A program made the translations under genes and the position numbers. Shown here in pieces: positions 7,292 to 15,643 of a stretch of 64,000 nucleotides of DNA; position 1 is the stretch's first letter, and each line of letters begins with the position of its first letter. Location: positions 215,766-279,765 of the forward strand of contig NZ_FMDM01000009.1 of assembly GCF_900090105.1 (NCBI RefSeq), in the 5' to 3' direction. Source of the stretch: Micromonospora humi (GTDB lineage: Bacteria; Actinomycetota; Actinomycetes; Mycobacteriales; Micromonosporaceae). The notes beneath the pieces are model-generated. The model did not search any database. It saw nothing but the letters and a program-made list of their open reading frames with translations, and had not been told where the DNA came from.

Positions 7292-8475
7292 CCGTCCTCC
7301 CGGAGCCGGCCCAGCCGGGCCACCGCCTCGGCGAGCACCTCCGGCCGCTTGCAGAACGCGAACCGGACCAGCCGGCGGCCGGCCGCCACGTCGTCGTAGA
7401 AGACCTGCGTCGGCACCGCCACCACCCCGCACCGCTCCGGCAGGGCCCGGCAGAACTCCACCCCGTCCCGGCCGCCGAGCGGGGAGATGTCGGCGGTGAC
7501 GAAGTAGGTCCCCTCCGGCACGAGCACGCCGAACCCGGCGTCGGCGAGCCCGGCCACCAACTGGTCCCGCCGGCGTTGCAGGTCGTCGGCGAAACCGGTG
7601 AAGTACGCGTCCGGCAGCGCGAGCGCCACCGCCACCGCCGGTTGCAGCGGGCCCGCGTTGACGAACGTCAGGAACTGCTTCACCCGCAGCACGGCGGCGA
7701 CCAGGGGCGCCGGGCCGCTCACCCAGCCGACCTTCCAGCCGGTGCAGGAGAACGTCTTGCCGGCCGAGGAGACGCGTAGCGTCCGCTCCCGCATGCCGGG
7801 CAGGGTGGCCAGCGGCACGTGCGGCGCGGCGGCGTCGGTGAAGACCAGGTGCTCGTAGACCTCGTCGGTGACCGCGTACGCGCCGTACTCGTCGCACAAC
7901 TCGGCGACCAGCGCCAGCTCGGCGGCGGTGAACACCTTCCCGGTCGGATTGTGCGGCGAGTTCAGCAGCACCAGCCGGGTCCGCGGCCCGAACGCCGCAC
8001 GCAGCTCGGCCGGGTCGAAGGCGTACCGGCCGTCGCCGCCGGGGCGCAGCGTCACCGGGCGGCGCACCGCGCCGGCCAACGCGATCGAGGCGGCGTACGA
8101 GTCGTAGTACGGCTCGAAGCAGACCACCTCGTCACCCGGCTCGCAGAGCGCGAGGATGCTGGCCGCCACCGCCTCGGTGGCGCCGGCGGTCACCACGATC
8201 TCGCCGTCCGGGTCGTACTCCAGATCCCAGAACCGGCGCTGGTGGGCCGCCACGGCCGCGCGCAACGCGGGGATTCCCGGACCCGGCGGGTACTGGTTGT
8301 GGCCGGTGCGCAGCGCCTCGGCGGCGGCGGCCAGCATCTCCGGCGGGCCGTCCGTGTCCGGGAAGCCCTGCCCCAGGTTGACCGCGCCGGTGCGCACGGC
8401 CAGCGCCGACATCTCGGCGAAGATGGTGGTGCCGAACGGCCGCATCCGGGCCACCAGCGGATCGGTCGTCGTCAC
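7288..8475 (-). CDS. Class I/II pyridoxal-phosphate aminotransferase (DapC/KAT-like)
   Basis: The protein has about 395 residues. Landmarks are NLGQGFPDTDGPPEML, the NQYPPGPGIPALR stretch, LLNSPHNPTGKVF, VTDEVYEHLVF, and SSAGKTFSCTGWKVGW, which carries the PLP lysine. The RLVRFAFCKRPEVL end holds the conserved carboxylate-binding Arg. Close relatives are annotated as N-succinyldiaminopimelate or kynurenine/methionine-type aminotransferases, so the substrate is not certain. The GTG at 8475 is preferred because TAGGCT lies 7 bases upstream, a leaderless signal. A GTG at 8496 would fall upstream of that box. It is operonic with the lyase gene downstream. Confidence 0.8.
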   Translation of the reverse strand: MTTTDPLVARMRPFGTTIFAEMSALAVRTGAVNLGQGFPDTDGPPEMLAAAAEALRTGHNQYPPGPGIPALRAAVAAHQRRFWDLEYDPDGEIVVTAGATEAVAASILALCEPGDEVVCFEPYYDSYAASIALAGAVRRPVTLRPGGDGRYAFDPAELRAAFGPRTRLVLLNSPHNPTGKVFTAAELALVAELCDEYGAYAVTDEVYEHLVFTDAAAPHVPLATLPGMRERTLRVSSAGKTFSCTGWKVGWVSGPAPLVAAVLRVKQFLTFVNAGPLQPAVAVALALPDAYFTGFADDLQRRRDQLVAGLADAGFGVLVPEGTYFVTADISPLGGRDGVEFCRALPERCGVVAVPTQVFYDDVAAGRRLVRFAFCKRPEVLAEAVARLGRLREDG

Positions 8476-8482
8476 GGCGGCC

Positions 8483-8488
8483 AGCCTA
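8483..8488 (-). promoter_or_regulatory. -10 box (TAGGCT) for a leaderless aminotransferase mRNA
   Basis: On the minus strand TAGGCT ends 7 bases before the GTG at 8475, matching the actinobacterial leaderless pattern seen repeatedly in this window. Confidence 0.45.
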
Positions 8489-8506
8489 CGGCCCACCTTC
8501 GGGCCG

Positions 8507-9511
8507 TCACCAGCCGAAGCAGGTCGCGCCGTATTCCCCCGAGTCCCGCGAGACGACCTTGCCGTCGATGGTGATCCGGCAGGTCACCTCCCCCGACCCG
8601 GACGGGCTCGCGATGATCTGCACCCGCTCGCGGTCGTTCGCGGTGAACCGCAGTCGCCACGGTGCGTCCACGTCCTCGATCTGGAGGAAGTTGGCGTCCG
8701 CGTCGTAGAACTGCAGGTAGACCTGGTCGGCTCCGGTCACCTCGTAGACGACGGTGAACCGGCCGGGCCCGCCGGACGGGGTGGTCACCGGCTCGGTCGG
8801 AGCCGGGGCCGGCTCGTCGGGCCCGTAGATGTAGGGCTCGTCGTAGGAACCGTCGGACGAGGTCATCGAGTCGGCGAAGCCGCCGAGCGCACCCAGCCCG
8901 ACGCAGCCGCAGAAGGCCAGCACCACCGCGACGACGACGGTGATCACCAGCCCGATCACCCAACCCCCGCTTGACCGGCGGGGCGCCCCGCCGGGATACG
9001 CGTACGGCGGCGGGTACGGCCCGGGCGGATAGGACCCGGCCGGGTACGGGCCGGGTGGGTACTGCCCCGGCGGATAGGGCCCGGACGGATACGCCCCCGG
9101 CGGGTACGGTCCGCCCAGGTGCGACCCGGCCGCCTGCGACGCGGGCGGGTACGGGCCGGCCGGCTGCGACGCGGGCGGGTACGGTCCGGCCGGGTCAGCG
9201 GCCGGCGGCCGGCCCGGCGCGTCCGGCGCGGCGGGGGTGGTTGCCGGGGCTGTCGAGCTGACCGGGTCCGCCGATGCCTCCGTGCTGGCCGGGTCCGCCG
9301 CTCCCGGTGAGGTGGGCCGGTCGCTCGGGCCGTTGCCGGGTGGTGCCCAGGGGCTCGGCTCCGACGGCGACCAGGGCGCGGGCGGTGTCCAGGGCTGCGG
9401 CGCGGCCAGCGGGTCCGGGGGTGTCCAGGCGGCGGGCTCCCCGGCGGCCGGCGCCGCGGTCGGGTCCGTCGGGCCGGAGGTCGGCTCGGGGGAGGGGGTC
9501 GTCTCGGACAT
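8507..9511 (-). CDS. Proline-rich single-pass membrane protein with MmpS-like C-terminal domain
   Basis: This is a 334-residue protein. Residues 1-175 are low complexity, first Pro/Thr/Ser/Ala-rich and then a run of GPYPP-type repeats (about 105-170). One transmembrane helix follows (GWVIGLVITVVVAVVLAFCGCVGL, residues about 182-205). The outer domain (about 245-334) reads FTVVYEVTGADQVYLQFYDAD and ends in a CRITIDGK...CFGW stretch with two Cys that could form a disulfide. That domain resembles MmpS/DUF-type accessory proteins of actinobacteria. The cytosolic Pro-rich tail could bind partner proteins. Function is unknown. The gene is alone, tail-to-head with the aminotransferase gene. Confidence 0.65.
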   Translation of the reverse strand: MSETTPSPEPTSGPTDPTAAPAAGEPAAWTPPDPLAAPQPWTPPAPWSPSEPSPWAPPGNGPSDRPTSPGAADPASTEASADPVSSTAPATTPAAPDAPGRPPAADPAGPYPPASQPAGPYPPASQAAGSHLGGPYPPGAYPSGPYPPGQYPPGPYPAGSYPPGPYPPPYAYPGGAPRRSSGGWVIGLVITVVVAVVLAFCGCVGLGALGGFADSMTSSDGSYDEPYIYGPDEPAPAPTEPVTTPSGGPGRFTVVYEVTGADQVYLQFYDADANFLQIEDVDAPWRLRFTANDRERVQIIASPSGSGEVTCRITIDGKVVSRDSGEYGATCFGW

Positions 9512-9638
9512 CGGCTCAGCTCACAGGGGTACGGCGCGGACGACCGCGGAGGGGGGTGGAGCGGGTCCTCAATGTAGGGGGTTCCGGCCATCCTCGCGGT
9601 CCCGCCGTTCGCTCCTCTTCCTCCGTCCGTCCGAGATC

Positions 9639-9678
9639 TTGGAAGGAAACGGCCCCCAGGAGGACCGAAATCTTCCAA
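9639..9678. repeat. Spaced inverted repeat TTGGAAG/CTTCCAA upstream of glmS
   Basis: Perfect 7-bp arms are separated by 26 bp, and the match continues outward after a 2-bp gap (AGA/TCT). It may be a protein-binding site or a short dispersed intergenic repeat. Nothing in the window decides between these. Confidence 0.4.
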
Positions 9679-9803
9679 GGTCTGCGGAGGTCGTGCGCGG
9701 GGGATGCGTGGTTTGTCCGCTGGATGCGCTTCGCTGACCGGTTCACTCATGGTCAGTGATCGTTAACCCGCCTTCCGCGCACGCGTGGTGAGCGAAACTG
9801 GGT

Positions 9804-9809
9804 TAGGCT
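9804..9809 (+). promoter_or_regulatory. -10 box (TAGGCT) of leaderless glmS
   Basis: TAGGCT ends 7 bases before the glmS ATG, and no ribosome site is present, so the mRNA likely starts at the AUG. Confidence 0.5.
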
Positions 9810-9816
9810 GCGGACC

Positions 9817-11730
9817 ATGTGTGGAATCGTGGGTTACGCCGGTGCGCGCCCGGCGCTCGGCATCGTGCTCGACGGACTTCGGCGGCTGGAATACCGCGGC
9901 TACGACTCGGCCGGCGTCGCCGTCGTCTGCGACGACGAGCTGCTGACCGAGAAGAAGGCCGGCAAGCTGGCGAACCTGGAGAAGGTGCTCTCCGAGCGGG
10001 CCGCCGACAACCCCGAGGACTGCGCCGCCAGCCCGATCGGCATCGGCGACGGCACCACCGGCATCGGCCACACCCGGTGGGCCACGCACGGCGGGCCGAC
10101 CGACCGCAACGCCCACCCGCATCTCTCCCCGGACGGCCGGGTCGCGGTGATCCACAACGGCATCATCGAGAACTTCGCGAAGCTGCGCACCGAGCTGGAG
10201 AACGAGGGCGTCGAGTTCACCAGCGACACCGACACCGAGTGCGCCGCGCACCTGATCGCCCGCGCGCTGGCCGACCTGCGGGCCGCCGGCGAGGCCGACG
10301 GCCCGCAGTTGCTCGCCTCGGCCATGCGGGTCGTCTGCGAGCGGCTCGAAGGGGCGTTCACGCTGCTCGCCGTGGACGCCGCCATCCCCGGCGCGGTGGT
10401 CGGCGCCCGGCGCAACTCGCCGCTCGTGGTGGGCCGGGGCGACGGCGAGAACTACCTCGCCAGCGACGTGGCCGCGTTCATCGAGCACACCCGGGAGGCG
10501 GTCGAGCTGGGGCAGGACCAGATCGTCCTGATCACCGGCGACAGCATCGAGATCACCGACTTCGCCGGCCGGCCCGCCACCGGCAAGGACTTCCACATCG
10601 ACTGGGACTCGTCCGCCGCCGAGAAGGGTGGCTACGACTGGTTCATGCTCAAGGAGATCGAGGAGCAGCCGCAGGCCATCGCGGACACGCTTCTCGGCCG
10701 GCTGACCGAGAGCGGCGAGATCGCGCTCGACGAGGTCCGCCTCAGCGAGCAGGACCTGCGCGACGTCGACAAGATCTTCATCGTCGCCTGCGGCACCGCC
10801 TACCACGCCGGCCTGGTCGCCAAGTACGCCATCGAGCACTGGACCCGGATCCCCTGCGAGGTGGAGCTGGCCAGCGAGTTCCGCTACCGAGACCCGGTGC
10901 TCGACCGTTCCACGCTGATCGTGGTGATCTCGCAGTCCGGCGAGACCATGGACACGCTGATGGCGCTGCGCCACGCCAAGGAGCAGAAGGCCCGGGTGCT
11001 GGCCGTCTGCAACACCAACGGCTCCACCATCCCGCGCGAGTCCGACGCGGTGCTCTACACCCACGGCGGCCCGGAGATCGCTGTCGCCTCGACCAAGGCG
11101 TTCCTCACCCAGGTCGTCGCCTGCTATCTGATCGGCCTGCACCTGGCCCAGGTGCGCGGCATCAAGTTCGCCGACGAGGTGGGCGCCGTGGTGTCCCAGC
11201 TCCAGGAGATGCCGGCCAAGCTGCGCGAGCTGCTGGACCGGATCGAGCCGGTCCGCGAGCTGGCCCGTGAGCTGAAGGCCGAGCCGACCGTGCTGTTCAT
11301 CGGCCGGCACGTGGGCTATCCGGTCGCCCTGGAGGGCGCGCTGAAGCTCAAGGAGTTGGCGTACATGCACGCCGAGGGCTTCGCCGCCGGCGAGCTGAAG
11401 CACGGCCCGATCGCGCTGATCGACAAGGGCACGCCGGTGATCTGCATCGTGCCGTCGCCGATCGGCCGGGGCATGCTGCACGACAAGGTCGTCTCCAACA
11501 TCCAGGAGGTGCGCGCCCGGGGCGCCCGCACCATCGTGATCGCGGAGGAGGGCGACGAGGCGGTGGTCCGCTACGCCGACCACCTGATCTACGTGCCGCG
11601 TACGCCGACGCTGCTGGCGCCGTTGATGACCACCGTGCCGCTCCAGGTGCTCGCCGCCGAGATCGCCGCCGCCCGGGGGCACGACGTCGACCAGCCGCGG
11701 AACCTCGCCAAGTCGGTCACGGTCGAGTAG
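9817..11730 (+). CDS. glmS: Glutamine--fructose-6-phosphate aminotransferase (isomerizing)
   Basis: This is a 637-residue enzyme that makes glucosamine-6-phosphate from fructose-6-phosphate and glutamine, the entry step to UDP-GlcNAc. Cys2 (MCGIVGYAG) is the N-terminal nucleophile of the class II glutaminase domain (about 1-240), which also shows HTRWATHGGPTDRNAHPH. Two SIS sugar-isomerase domains follow, with the ACGTAYHAGLV, SQSGETMDTL and HAEGFAAGELKHGPIALI motifs, and the C-terminus ends in DQPRNLAKSVTVE as usual. The length is slightly above the E. coli enzyme (609). The start is fixed by Cys2 and the leaderless -10 box. Confidence 0.97.
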   Translation: MCGIVGYAGARPALGIVLDGLRRLEYRGYDSAGVAVVCDDELLTEKKAGKLANLEKVLSERAADNPEDCAASPIGIGDGTTGIGHTRWATHGGPTDRNAHPHLSPDGRVAVIHNGIIENFAKLRTELENEGVEFTSDTDTECAAHLIARALADLRAAGEADGPQLLASAMRVVCERLEGAFTLLAVDAAIPGAVVGARRNSPLVVGRGDGENYLASDVAAFIEHTREAVELGQDQIVLITGDSIEITDFAGRPATGKDFHIDWDSSAAEKGGYDWFMLKEIEEQPQAIADTLLGRLTESGEIALDEVRLSEQDLRDVDKIFIVACGTAYHAGLVAKYAIEHWTRIPCEVELASEFRYRDPVLDRSTLIVVISQSGETMDTLMALRHAKEQKARVLAVCNTNGSTIPRESDAVLYTHGGPEIAVASTKAFLTQVVACYLIGLHLAQVRGIKFADEVGAVVSQLQEMPAKLRELLDRIEPVRELARELKAEPTVLFIGRHVGYPVALEGALKLKELAYMHAEGFAAGELKHGPIALIDKGTPVICIVPSPIGRGMLHDKVVSNIQEVRARGARTIVIAEEGDEAVVRYADHLIYVPRTPTLLAPLMTTVPLQVLAAEIAAARGHDVDQPRNLAKSVTVE

Positions 11731-11744
11731 CCCGGACCGACGCG

Positions 11745-11777
11745 CCGGCCCCCTCAGCCCACGGCGGAGGGGGCCGG
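11745..11777. terminator. Bidirectional hairpin terminator between glmS and the convergent hydrolase gene
   Basis: Perfect 11-bp arms (CCGGCCCCCTC at 11745-11755 and GAGGGGGCCGG at 11767-11777) enclose an 11-base loop in the 64-bp gap between convergent genes. No T-tract follows, as is common in high-GC actinomycetes. Confidence 0.6.
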
Positions 11778-11794
11778 TGCCGTCCTCCGACCGC

Positions 11795-13597
11795 TCACCG
11801 GCCCAGCACGATCCGGGCCATTCCGTCCAGCGCCGGATTGTCGGGATCCCAGTAACCGGTGTGGCCGTGCCGCGCGCTCGGGAAGCGCCGGCCGCCGAAG
11901 CCCGGCGCGCTCGGGTCGGCGCCGAACCAGAGCCGTTCGGCGTGCGGGTCCAGCACGGCCAGCACCGGGCCGAGCGGCGTACCGGCCAGCACGGCGCGGC
12001 GGGCCAGCTCGTCGGGCTCGCGGACCAACCGGATCACGTCGTCCGGCGCGGTCGACGCCCAGACCCGCCCGGCCGGCATCCGCAGCTCGGCGGCGTGGTC
12101 GACGCCGACCCCGGGCGAGCCGACGAAGACCAGCGCGTCGGCGGCCAGCCCGTGGTCGCGGGCGGCGGCGCCCACCACCAGCGAGCCGTAGCTGTGCCCG
12201 AGCACCGTCTGCCGGGCCGGCGGCCCCTCGTGCGTGGCCCGCAGCCCTTCCTGGAACCGGTGCAGGGCCGGCCCGGCATCCTCGGCCTGCCGGGCGGAGG
12301 ACGCCTCGGGCAGGAAGTCCGGCGCGTCGTAGTCGAGCCAGAGCACCGCGGCCGTCTCCTCGCCCGGCCCGACCGCCGCGCACCGCTCCAGCACCCGGGC
12401 GGCCCGACCCAGCTCGGCCGGCGCGTCGGCGAGATCCGTGGTCATGCCGGGAACGTACGTCAGCACCGCGCCGGCCCGGTCCGGGTTGCCCAGCGCCAGC
12501 ACCGCCCGCCCGTCCCCGGCCGGGTCGAACCCCAGCAGGTACGCCCGCGGCGCGCCCGGCGTCGCCAGCCGCTCGCCGAGCCCGTCCAGGCCGCCCAGCG
12601 CCGCCTCCACCCTGGCCAACCGGGCGCGCCGGGTCACCTCGAGCGGGCCGGCCGGCAGCGGGCGCAGCAGCGCGCGGCGGCGGGCGAGGAACTCCTCCCG
12701 CCGGTCGGTGAGCAGCACCCGGTTGGCCTGGTCGCGGGCGCCCGCCGGCACCCCGTCGAGCCGGCCGATCCGGCCCGGCTCGCGCCCGACCAGCCACCGC
12801 CGCTCCGCCGGGCTCAGCCCGGCCCACCAGCGGCTCACCTCGGCCGGCCCGGCCCCCGGCCCCGGCCGCCGGGCGGGCGGCACACTGACCCACCCGGTCA
12901 CCGCCGCCGTGGCGAGCGCGTCCAGCCGACCGGCCGCCTCGCGGTCCGCCGCGCCCGCCAGCGCCAGCGCGCCGTGGATCCCGGCCCGGGCCCCGACCAC
13001 CGCCGGGCCGACCCGGTCGGACGGGCGGGTGGGGTCGGCCCGGACCGCGCCGGTGCGGTCCACCGCCAGGCCGCCGCTCTCGGCCCGGGCCACCTCGGCA
13101 CCGAGCCGGGCCTTCGCCACGCTCATCCGGGCGGCGAACTCGGCCAACGCCTGGTCGACCTCGAACAGGACGGGCAACACATCGGTGAGCGTGGTGCGCA
13201 GCTCACCGATCCGCCGCTGGGCGGCGGCCGAGGCGCTACCGGCCCAGCCCGGCCGGAGCACGCCGGCGTGGGCGGCCAGCCCGGCGGCCCGCCCGCGCAC
13301 CGGGCCGGCGAGCCCGCGCCAGGCCGCGCCGGCGGCCAGCCAGGCCCCCGGATCGGCCCGCCAGAGCTGCGCGTAGCCGACGGTTCCCGCGGTGGTCGCC
13401 CGGGACCGGGCGTCGCCGGCCGGGTCCGGAGTGGTCGGCCCGACTTCGGTGGCCGGCCGGGACCGTGCGCCGCCGTCCGGATCCGGAGTGCGGGACCGCG
13501 CGCCGCCGGTCGGAACCGGAGTGGTCGGACCGACCCGGGCGGCGTGTCCGCCCGCCGTCGGACCGGTGGCCACGGTGCGCGCGTCGTGGCCGCTCAT
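11795..13597 (-). CDS. DUF1023-type alpha/beta hydrolase with helical N-terminal region
   Basis: This is a 600-residue protein. Residues about 1-75 are a low-complexity linker with repeated ARSR and VGPTTP blocks. About 75-330 is Ala/Arg/Leu-rich and helical, reminiscent of WXG100-like substrates (DVLPVLFEVDQALAEFAARM). The C-terminal half holds the hydrolase core, with the nucleophile elbow GHSYGS in TVLGHSYGSLVVGAAARDHGL and the late His near the end (SARHGHTGYW). DUF1023 proteins are found mostly in actinobacteria next to WXG100/EspC-like genes. The ATG at 13597 overlaps the stop of the small upstream gene (ATGA), so the two are coupled. Substrate and secretion are unknown. Confidence 0.75.
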   Translation of the reverse strand: MSGHDARTVATGPTAGGHAARVGPTTPVPTGGARSRTPDPDGGARSRPATEVGPTTPDPAGDARSRATTAGTVGYAQLWRADPGAWLAAGAAWRGLAGPVRGRAAGLAAHAGVLRPGWAGSASAAAQRRIGELRTTLTDVLPVLFEVDQALAEFAARMSVAKARLGAEVARAESGGLAVDRTGAVRADPTRPSDRVGPAVVGARAGIHGALALAGAADREAAGRLDALATAAVTGWVSVPPARRPGPGAGPAEVSRWWAGLSPAERRWLVGREPGRIGRLDGVPAGARDQANRVLLTDRREEFLARRRALLRPLPAGPLEVTRRARLARVEAALGGLDGLGERLATPGAPRAYLLGFDPAGDGRAVLALGNPDRAGAVLTYVPGMTTDLADAPAELGRAARVLERCAAVGPGEETAAVLWLDYDAPDFLPEASSARQAEDAGPALHRFQEGLRATHEGPPARQTVLGHSYGSLVVGAAARDHGLAADALVFVGSPGVGVDHAAELRMPAGRVWASTAPDDVIRLVREPDELARRAVLAGTPLGPVLAVLDPHAERLWFGADPSAPGFGGRRFPSARHGHTGYWDPDNPALDGMARIVLGR

Positions 13598-13893
13598 CGC
13601 GTGGTCCCGGTGAGGCGGTGGGCGGCCCGGTCGTCCGCCGCCTCGTAGCCGTCCGCGCCGCCGCGCAACGCCTCGGCGGTGCCGGCCACCCGGGCCGCGA
13701 GCATGCCGGACCAGCGCCGCACCGCGGTGTCCAGCTCGTCGAGGGCCGCGTCGGCCCGCCATCCGTCCGGCGGCGGCGGGACCGGACCCGGGATCCCGCC
13801 CGGCCCGTGGGCCAGCCGGTACGCGTCGTCGGCCAACCCCCGGGCCACCACGCGCAGCAGCTCCGGATCGACGGCGAACGGCTCCTCGACCAC
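13594..13893 (-). CDS. Small WXG100/EspC-like helical protein, probable type VII-associated partner
   Basis: This is a 99-residue protein (VVEEPFAVDPELLRVVARGLADDAYRLAHG at the start). Two amphipathic helices are separated by a Gly/Pro-rich turn (GPGGIPGPVPPPPDGWRADAAL), and the C-terminal helix ends AEALRGGADGYEAADD. The DP.LL...A..L start and the YxxxD-like tail resemble EspC/ESX-1 secretion-associated proteins and WXG100 relatives. The GTG at 13893 is chosen for its GGGGAGG ribosome site five bases upstream. The frame stays open much further upstream, but that part lies antisense to nnr. It forms a two-gene unit with the hydrolase. Secretion is inferred only from family resemblance. Confidence 0.65.
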   Translation of the reverse strand: MVEEPFAVDPELLRVVARGLADDAYRLAHGPGGIPGPVPPPPDGWRADAALDELDTAVRRWSGMLAARVAGTAEALRGGADGYEAADDRAAHRLTGTTR

Positions 13894-14100
13894 GACGACC
13901 TCCCCACCCCGCCGGCCCCACCGGCCGGTCCCGGACAGCGGGAACGCTAGGGGCAGCGGGACCGCCCGCGTCGGCCCTGTGGACACGGCTCCGGGTTTTC
14001 CACAGGCCCTTCCGGCGAACCGGCCCCGGAACCGGGGCGCCGGTAGGGTGAGGGTCCTGATCGTGGCCGATCCGGCCGGCGGAACGAACGGGGCGATGGC

Positions 14101-15570
14101 ATGAGACCGGTGTGGCGGGTCGCGGACGTTCGGGCGGCGGAGGCGGGGCTGATGGCCACCCTTCCGGCCGGGGCGTTGATGCAACGGGCCGCGGCCGGGC
14201 TGGCCCGCCGCTGCGCGCTGCTGCTGGCCGAGCGGGGCGGGGTCTACGGCGCCCGGGTGCTGGTGCTGGTCGGCTCCGGCGACAACGGCGGCGACGCCCT
14301 CTACGCGGGGGCTCGCCTGGCCGCCCGGGGCGCGGCTGTCGACGCCCTGCTGCTCACCCCCGGCCGGGCGCACGCCGAGGGCCTGGGCGCGCTGCGCGCC
14401 GCCGGTGGGCGGGTGGTCGACCGGCCGGCCGACGTGGTCGACCTGGTGCTCGACGGCATCGTGGGCATCGGTGGCGCGGGCGGCCTGCGGGAGACCGCCG
14501 ACCAGCTCGCCGCCGGCCTGACCGGGCGTCTCGGCCGCGACGACGCCCGGGCCACGGTGGTCGCGGTGGACGTGCCGAGCGGCGTCGCGGTCGACACCGG
14601 CCACGTCCCGCTGACCGACGACGGGCGGCCCTGCGCGGTGCGGGCCGACGTGACAGTGGCCTTCGGCGCACTCAAGCCGGCCCTGGTCGTCGGTCCGGCC
14701 GCCGAGTTGGCCGGGCAGGTCGACCTGGTCGACATCGGGCTCACGCCGTGGCTGCGCGGCGCGCCGGCGCTGCGCGTGACCGAGTGGTCCGACCTGGTCG
14801 ACTGGTGGCCGGCGCTCGGCGCCTCGTCGGAGAAATACTCGCGGGGCGTGGTCGGGGTGGCCACCGGCTCGGCCACCTACCCGGGCGCGGCGGTGCTCTC
14901 CGTCGGCGGCGCGTTGGCCGGTCCCACCGGCCTGGTTCGCTACGCCGGCGGCGCCCGGGCCGAGGTGGTGCACCAGCACCCGTCGGTGATCGCCACCGCC
15001 CGGGTCGCGGAGGCCGGCCGGGTGCAGGCCTGGGTCTGCGGCTCGGGGCTCGGCACCGGGGAGGAGTCCGCCGCCGAGCTGCGCGCCGTGCTGGCCGCGC
15101 CGGTGCCGGTGGTGCTGGACGCCGACGCGCTGACCCTGCTGGTCGACTGCAAGCTCGCCGACCGGCTGCGCGGGCGGGACGCCCCGATCGTGGTGACCCC
15201 GCACGACCGGGAGTTCGCCCGTCTCTGCGGCGAGATGCCGGGCGAGGACCGGGTCGCCTCGGCGCTGCGGCTGGCCGCCTGGATGAACGCGGTGGTGCTG
15301 CTCAAGGGCGATCGGACGATCGTCGGCACGCCCGACGGGCGGGCGTACGTCAACCCGACCGGCACCCCGGCGCTGGCCACCGGTGGCACCGGCGACGTGC
15401 TGGCCGGGCTGCTCGGCTCGCTGCTCGCCGCCGGGCTGGCGCCCGAGCGGGCCGCCGCCGCGGCGGCGTACCTGCACGGGCTGGCCGGCCGGGAGGCGGC
15501 GCGCGGCGGTCCGGTGACCGCGCCCGACGTGGCCGCCGCGTTGCGTCCGGTGCTGGCCCGTCTGGGCTGA
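14101..15570 (+). CDS. nnr: Bifunctional NAD(P)H-hydrate epimerase / ADP-dependent dehydratase
   Basis: This is a 489-residue repair enzyme. The N-terminal YjeF_N domain (about 1-210) has MQRAAAGLARRC, VGSGDNGGDALYAGARLAARG and VAVDVPSGV motifs and epimerises damaged NAD(P)HX. The C-terminal ribokinase-like domain (about 225-489) shows VLDADALTLL, VTPHDREFARLCG, VLLKGDRTIVGTPDG and the catalytic GGTGDVLAGLLGSLLA loop, which dehydrates NAD(P)HX using ADP. Fusion of both halves is typical in bacteria. The ATG at 14101 is retained. A TAGGGT -10-like box at 14044-14049 would give a leader of about 45 bases. It lies upstream of alr as in related actinomycetes. Confidence 0.93.
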   Translation: MRPVWRVADVRAAEAGLMATLPAGALMQRAAAGLARRCALLLAERGGVYGARVLVLVGSGDNGGDALYAGARLAARGAAVDALLLTPGRAHAEGLGALRAAGGRVVDRPADVVDLVLDGIVGIGGAGGLRETADQLAAGLTGRLGRDDARATVVAVDVPSGVAVDTGHVPLTDDGRPCAVRADVTVAFGALKPALVVGPAAELAGQVDLVDIGLTPWLRGAPALRVTEWSDLVDWWPALGASSEKYSRGVVGVATGSATYPGAAVLSVGGALAGPTGLVRYAGGARAEVVHQHPSVIATARVAEAGRVQAWVCGSGLGTGEESAAELRAVLAAPVPVVLDADALTLLVDCKLADRLRGRDAPIVVTPHDREFARLCGEMPGEDRVASALRLAAWMNAVVLLKGDRTIVGTPDGRAYVNPTGTPALATGGTGDVLAGLLGSLLAAGLAPERAAAAAAYLHGLAGREAARGGPVTAPDVAAALRPVLARLG

Positions 15571-15631
15571 TCCGGGGCCGGCCGGGAGCGCCGGCCGGGC
15601 GGCTCACGGCCACGATGATCACCGGCGGAAG

Positions 15632-15637
15632 TAGGCT
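15632..15637 (+). promoter_or_regulatory. -10 box (TAGGCT) of leaderless alr
   Basis: TAGGCT ends 6 bases before the alr ATG at 15644, with no separate ribosome-binding site. Confidence 0.5.
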
Positions 15638-15643
15638 GGGGGT

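Larger units (their letters stand above)
9512..9816. other. Divergent intergenic region upstream of glmS with an inverted repeat
   Basis: This 305-bp gap lies between the leftward membrane-protein gene and glmS. I see no gene. It contains a spaced inverted repeat (TTGGAAG at 9639-9645 and CTTCCAA at 9672-9678) and the glmS -10 box at 9804-9809. No glmS ribozyme core is recognisable, and none is expected in this phylum. Confidence 0.55.

Noticed and set aside
8996..9200. Repeat element within the proline-rich gene
   Set aside because: The repeats encode GPYPP units in frame and belong to a low-complexity coding region, not a separate element.
9512..9816. glmS riboswitch/ribozyme
   Set aside because: No pseudoknotted core recognisable, the phylum does not use it, and glmS appears leaderless.
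9763..11682. Long open frame antisense to glmS
   Set aside because: It is rich in Gly, Asp, His, Val and Arg in the way typical of shadow frames in high-GC DNA, with no domain, and glmS on the other strand is certain.
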